Part shown: in pieces, positions 60,560 to 64,000 of the stretch
How the letters are laid out: every line of letters starts with the position of its first letter
Position numbering within the stretch: the first letter of the stretch is position 1
NCBI GenBank assembly: GCA_026394395.1
Contig: JAPKYK010000005.1
Coordinates: 1-64,000 of the forward strand
DNA length: 64,000 bases
Direction of reading: 5' to 3'
Source: Methanomassiliicoccales archaeon
GTDB lineage: Archaea > Thermoplasmatota > Thermoplasmata > Methanomassiliicoccales > UBA472
Translations under genes and position numbers: made by a program
The notes under the pieces: model-generated
What the model was told of the DNA's origin: nothing
The model's database searches: none
What the model saw: the letters and a program-made list of their open reading frames with translations, nothing else

Positions 60560-61717
60560 ATGGCCAAGGGTTCACAAAAGATGGGCGTGTACATTTGTAA
60601 TTGTGGTGGGAACATCGAGAACAGCCTGGACACCCAGAGGCTCCAGGCAGTGGCGAGCCATCTGGAGAAGGTTGTGTACGTCTCCAGCGTCAACTTCGCC
60701 TGCTCCCCCGAGACCAGGAAGAAGATGGCCGAGGACGTCCAAGCCCACAATCTGGACCGGGTCCTGATCGCCGCCTGTTCCCCCAAGCTCTACCTCAAGG
60801 AGTTCCAGGAGGTCCTGGAGGCCGCGGACCGCAAGGGCTGCATGCTGGAGATGTGCAATCTGCGCGAGCAGTGCGCCTGGATACATTTCAACGACCGGGA
60901 GGCGGCCACGGCCAAGGCCGAGGACATGCTGAAGATGTCCCACGCCCGTCTCATGCTGCAGGCGGACACCGAGAAAGCGAACGTCTCCCAGGTCAACAAG
61001 ATGCGCTGCACCGGTTGCGGCATCTGTGAATCGGTATGTAACTTCAACGCCGTGCACGTGTCCCCGGACAAGGAGTACGGGGGATCGCGCAAGGCCTTCG
61101 TGAACGTCAACGCCTGCGAGGGTTGCGGGGCCTGCGTGGCCGCCTGCCCCACCGCCGCCCTGGACCAGACCTGCTTCTCCAACGCCCAGGTGGTGTCCCA
61201 GATCGAGACCTTCCTCAAGGACACCAAGATGGGCTTCCCCAAGGTAGTGGTCTTCTCCTGCCATTGGTGCTCCTACACCGCGGCGGACACCGCCGGACTG
61301 AAGCGCCTGGCCATGGACCCCCACTTCTGCGTGGTGCGCACGATGTGCTCGGCCCGGGTGGACCCGGAATGGATACTGAAGGCCCTATCCAAGGGCGCGG
61401 ACGGAGTCCTGGTGCTGGCCGGGCACCCCGGCCGCTGTCACTACGAGATTGGTAACCTGCGCACCAGGAAGAGGATGACCCTGCTGCACAACTATCTCGA
61501 CCAGATGGGCTTTGACCCCGACCGCTTCCGCATCGATTACGTGGATTCGGAAGAGATAGAGGGGTACGTGAAGGCGATCAACGACTACGTGGGCAAGGTC
61601 AGGTCGCTGGGGCCCAACCCCATCGACCCCCACACCCGCATATCGCCCAAGCGCCTCGAGATGCCCTGGCTGGACATAAAGCCGGAGAAGAGATGGGATG
61701 AGGGGCTGAAGCTCTAA
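60560..61717 (+). CDS. Mini-HdrA/ferredoxin/MvhD fusion protein, FAD domain absent
   Basis: The 385-residue protein (ATG 60560 after GAGGAGG) has an HdrA-like N-terminal domain (VYICNCGGNI at ~10-19; SVNFACSP), a two-cluster ferredoxin domain (CTGCGICESVC at 150-160; CEGCGACVAACPTAAL at 186-201), and an MvhD-type domain (FSCHWCSYTAADTAG, then CSARVDPEWILKALSKGADGVLVLAG in segments and GRCHYEIGN). HdrA's FAD/thioredoxin-reductase-like domain with GxGxxG is missing. HdrA and MvhD normally link hydrogenase to flavin-based electron bifurcation at heterodisulfide reductase; this shorter form could relay electrons only. Context gives no partner. Confidence 0.82.
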   Translation: MAKGSQKMGVYICNCGGNIENSLDTQRLQAVASHLEKVVYVSSVNFACSPETRKKMAEDVQAHNLDRVLIAACSPKLYLKEFQEVLEAADRKGCMLEMCNLREQCAWIHFNDREAATAKAEDMLKMSHARLMLQADTEKANVSQVNKMRCTGCGICESVCNFNAVHVSPDKEYGGSRKAFVNVNACEGCGACVAACPTAALDQTCFSNAQVVSQIETFLKDTKMGFPKVVVFSCHWCSYTAADTAGLKRLAMDPHFCVVRTMCSARVDPEWILKALSKGADGVLVLAGHPGRCHYEIGNLRTRKRMTLLHNYLDQMGFDPDRFRIDYVDSEEIEGYVKAINDYVGKVRSLGPNPIDPHTRISPKRLEMPWLDIKPEKRWDEGLKL

Positions 61718-61736
61718 ACCCTTTAATTCTAATCAT

Positions 61737-61760
61737 AAAAAAAACCGAAGGAAAAGGTTT
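61737..61760 (-). terminator. Intrinsic-type terminator for the symporter gene
   Basis: On the minus strand AAACC and GGTTT form a short stem around a pyrimidine-rich loop and are followed by a run of eight T. It lies 14 bp past the symporter stop, between two convergent genes. Confidence 0.6.
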
Positions 61761-61774
61761 CACGGGGCGCCAGC

Positions 61775-63295
61775 TCACACCGGGTTCGGTGCCTTCACCT
61801 CCTGCTTCTTCTTGTCCAGCAGCGACACCCCTATGGTGGTGGCGAAGCCCACCGGGATGCTCACAATGCCCGGGTTGTTCAGGGTGAATATGGGGTCGCT
61901 CATCACCGTGGGGCTGAGCAAGATCAGCAGTATTGACAGCCCCAGGCCGACGAATATGCCGGCCACGATGCCCCGTTCCGTCGCTCCTTTCCAAAACAGG
62001 GTGCAGATCAGCGCCGGGATGTTGGCCGAAGCGGCAATGGCAAACGCCAGTCCCACCAGGAAGGCCACGTTCCATCCCTCGGACAGTATGCCCAGGACGA
62101 TGGCTATGATTCCCACGCCCACCGCGGTGAGCTTGGAGACGCGCAGCGCCGACTTCTCTGTGCTCTTCTTGCCCAGTATCTCGGTGTACAGGTCGTGGGC
62201 TATGGCGCCGGCGGCGGCCATGATCAGCCCGGACACCGTCCCCAGGATTGTGGCGAACGCTATCGAGGCGATGATGGCGAAGAATATCTCCCCTCCGGCG
62301 AAGTTGGCCAGGGTCGGCGCGGACAGGTTGCTGTCATTTATCAGGAACTTCCCCTGCCCGGCGAAGTAGTTCGCTCCGAGGCCCAGGAACAGGGTCAGGA
62401 TGTAGAACACCCCGATGGCGATGATGGCCACCACGGTCGACTTGCGGGCGTCGGACGGCTTGGGCACGGTGTAGTAACGGATGAGGATGTGCGGCAGCGC
62501 GGCCGTCCCTAATATTAACGCTAACGCTAACGAGGCGTAGTCCAGGGGATTCTTGAACTTCAGCCCGGGGGACATGAACACGTCCCCGGAGTAGGCCGGA
62601 TAGACGCCCGTCGAGGGATTGGCCGCTCCATTGTTCAGGAAGTTCTGGATCAGTTCCAGGGGACCCATTCCCGCTATTATGAGCACCGCTATCACGAGGC
62701 CCAGCGCGGCGACCAGCAGCAGCGTGCCTTTGATGAACTGCACCCAGGTGGTCGAGACCATGCCGGCGGTAGCGGTGATGAGTATCACTATACCGCCTAC
62801 AATGACCACGCCCCAGGCGTACGGAAGTCCGATCAGCGGCTGGACGATCGTGCCAGCCCCTACCATCTGCGGTATGAGGTAGAACACGCTCACGACCAGG
62901 GTGGAGATGGCCGCGGCAAGCCGAACGCGCTTGCTCTTGAACTTGTGCACCAGGGCGTCGGCGAAGGTGTACTTGCCCATCACCCGTAACGGTTCAGCGA
63001 TCAGGAACAGGGCGACGATCCAGCCGGCCAGGAACCCTATGCCGTACATGAAGCCGTCGAATCCGCTGAAGGCGATCATGCCGGCCACCCCCAGGAAGGA
63101 GGCGGCGCTGAGATAGTCGCCGGCGAACGCGATACCGTTCACGAACCACTTCACCCCTCCCCCGGCCACGTAGTAATGGCCGGCGGTCCTGACTCGGCGA
63201 GAGAAGTATATGGATATGGTCAGGGTGGCGGCGGTTATGAGCAGGAACAGGGCGAAAGCGATGGGCTTGAAGCTGTTGTCCAGTACGGCGGCCAT
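61775..63295 (-). CDS. Sodium:solute symporter, ActP-like (SSS family)
   Basis: The 506-residue protein has ~13 transmembrane helices and the SSS signatures: YYVAGGGVKWFVNGIAFAGDYLSAASFLG (kept in segments here: YVAGGGVKWF, GDYLSAASFLG), LIPQMVGAGTIVQPL, GGIVILITATAGMVSTTWVQ, and HILIRYYTVP. These match monocarboxylate transporters such as acetate permease ActP. The long loop with SAPTLANFAGGEIFF is typical. The gene follows the UspA-YjcH-like fusion with adjacent stop/start, as yjcH precedes actP in bacteria. Acetate or another small carboxylate is likely. Confidence 0.9.
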   Translation of the reverse strand: MAAVLDNSFKPIAFALFLLITAATLTISIYFSRRVRTAGHYYVAGGGVKWFVNGIAFAGDYLSAASFLGVAGMIAFSGFDGFMYGIGFLAGWIVALFLIAEPLRVMGKYTFADALVHKFKSKRVRLAAAISTLVVSVFYLIPQMVGAGTIVQPLIGLPYAWGVVIVGGIVILITATAGMVSTTWVQFIKGTLLLVAALGLVIAVLIIAGMGPLELIQNFLNNGAANPSTGVYPAYSGDVFMSPGLKFKNPLDYASLALALILGTAALPHILIRYYTVPKPSDARKSTVVAIIAIGVFYILTLFLGLGANYFAGQGKFLINDSNLSAPTLANFAGGEIFFAIIASIAFATILGTVSGLIMAAAGAIAHDLYTEILGKKSTEKSALRVSKLTAVGVGIIAIVLGILSEGWNVAFLVGLAFAIAASANIPALICTLFWKGATERGIVAGIFVGLGLSILLILLSPTVMSDPIFTLNNPGIVSIPVGFATTIGVSLLDKKKQEVKAPNPV

Positions 63296-64000
63296 CTACT
63301 GCCCCTCCTTCTCTACCTTCACCGCGTAGTAGTTGAAGGTCACGGCCATGACGATGGCCATGACGATCACGACCAATCCCATGATGATGCCGAGGTTGAG
63401 GCCCAGCATGCGCTCCTTGAGGATGTCCCGACCGAACGTGCCTAGGATGGTGAACGCGGCGTAGAATATGGTGTAGATGCTGAACAGCACCAGCCCCACC
63501 ATGAACTTGCGGGAGTGGATGATCAATGACAGGGCATCCTTCTCCTCCACCACTAGGGCAGGCTTGGTAAGCGCCAGGGCCTCCTCCATCTCCTCTTCGG
63601 TGGGTTTTACGATGTACACCGAGACCTTGGCCTTCCTGGTCACGGCCTCGGCCACGTTCCCCAGGTACAGACCGGATAGTCCATGGGGGTTGGAGCTGCC
63701 CATGACGATCATGCTGACCTCGGCCTCCTCGGAGGCCTTTAGGATCTCGCCGGTGACCGCTCCCTCCTTTTCCAGGACCTCGGTCTTCAGACCGGCCTCC
63801 TCGGCCAGCCTCAGGGCGAAGGCCACGCCGTCGACCCCGGTGCCGCCGCGCGTGCCGACGTCCTCGCTGACATGCTCGATATACAAGGATGCGTCCTGCT
63901 CGATGACCCGGAGGATTATGAGCGTGGCTCCCCGGTCCTTGGCGATGCGCACCGCCGTTCGCGTGGCCACCAGTGCCGGCAAGGAGCCGTTGGTGGGCAA
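63296..64000 (-). CDS. UspA domain fused to a YjcH/DUF485-like membrane domain, 5' end beyond window
   Basis: The frame is open to the right edge, so the N-terminus is cut. The visible ~234 residues begin with a universal-stress-protein domain: NGSLPALVATRTAVRIAKDRG, TLIILRVIEQD and the ATP-binding-loop-like VMGSSNPHGLSGLYLGNVAEAVTRKA. The last ~75 residues contain two transmembrane helices (FMVGLVLFSIYTIFYAAFTIL and IIMGLVVIVMAIVMAVTFNYYA), the size and layout of DUF485/YjcH proteins that accompany ActP. So a cytosolic nucleotide-sensing domain is joined to the symporter's accessory subunit. It adjoins the ActP-like gene directly. Confidence 0.8.
   Translation of the reverse strand: MPTNGSLPALVATRTAVRIAKDRGATLIILRVIEQDASLYIEHVSEDVGTRGGTGVDGVAFALRLAEEAGLKTEVLEKEGAVTGEILKASEEAEVSMIVMGSSNPHGLSGLYLGNVAEAVTRKAKVSVYIVKPTEEEMEEALALTKPALVVEEKDALSLIIHSRKFMVGLVLFSIYTIFYAAFTILGTFGRDILKERMLGLNLGIIMGLVVIVMAIVMAVTFNYYAVKVEKEGQ

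Noticed and set aside
1-64000. CRISPR array, insertion sequence or rRNA genes
   Set aside because: No regularly spaced repeats, transposase motifs or rRNA sequence were seen by eye.

Overview
The window is archaeal chromosomal DNA. Diagnostic genes are sn-glycerol-1-phosphate dehydrogenase (EgsA), the archaeal thiolase/HMG-CoA synthase/DUF35 mevalonate module, membrane-anchored LonB, Hel308 helicase with a PCNA-binding tail, the KEOPS subunit Cgi121, NadM-type NMN adenylyltransferase and several KaiC-like ATPases. A heterodisulfide-reductase-like iron-sulfur protein fused to an MvhD domain suggests a methanogen or a close relative. Moderately high GC together with this gene set would fit the Methanomassiliicoccales/Thermoplasmata side of the Euryarchaeota, but that placement is inference.

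Region 1 (1-26 kb) is a large surface-glycan locus. It carries parts of four nucleotide-sugar pathways side by side: (a) a WbpA/B/E/D/I-type set for UDP-diacetamido-mannuronic acid (2.6-7.8 kb); (b) a Gmd / 3-dehydratase / Fcl-like set that reads as GDP-L-colitose (9.5-12.7 kb), next to GT11 and GT10 fucosyltransferase-family genes; (c) RfbF/G/H for a CDP-3,6-dideoxyhexose, followed by an SDR and a split transketolase (15.0-21.2 kb); (d) RmlA/C/B for a dTDP-sugar (23.5-25.9 kb), with an RmlD-like gene far away at 58.8 kb. Several glycosyltransferases of families 4, 2 and 28 are interspersed. Base composition is patchy, as expected for an exchangeable glycan locus. Two copies of a structured, covarying repeat lie upstream of the rml operon and of an MBL-fold gene.

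Region 2 (26-28 kb) is an extremely AT-rich multi-pass membrane protein gene abutting the 3' end of tRNA-Pro(CGG); it looks acquired.

Region 3 (28-64 kb) is mainly a housekeeping backbone: the mevalonate-entry operon with its own HTH regulator and a palindromic operator; a DUF5678/retropepsin pair with a damaged junction; a 1436-residue coiled-coil protein; Cgi121; thrB-thrC; KaiC-like ATPases; Hel308; LonB; nadM-cinA; purC; egsA; a histidine kinase/response regulator/flavoprotein operon; a PrsW protease; a HisA-like protein; an MFS gene remnant and a rubrerythrin remnant; the mini-HdrA-MvhD protein; and an ActP-like symporter with a UspA-YjcH-like fusion partner cut by the right edge.

Functions are read from motifs and family resemblance by eye; no database search was run.
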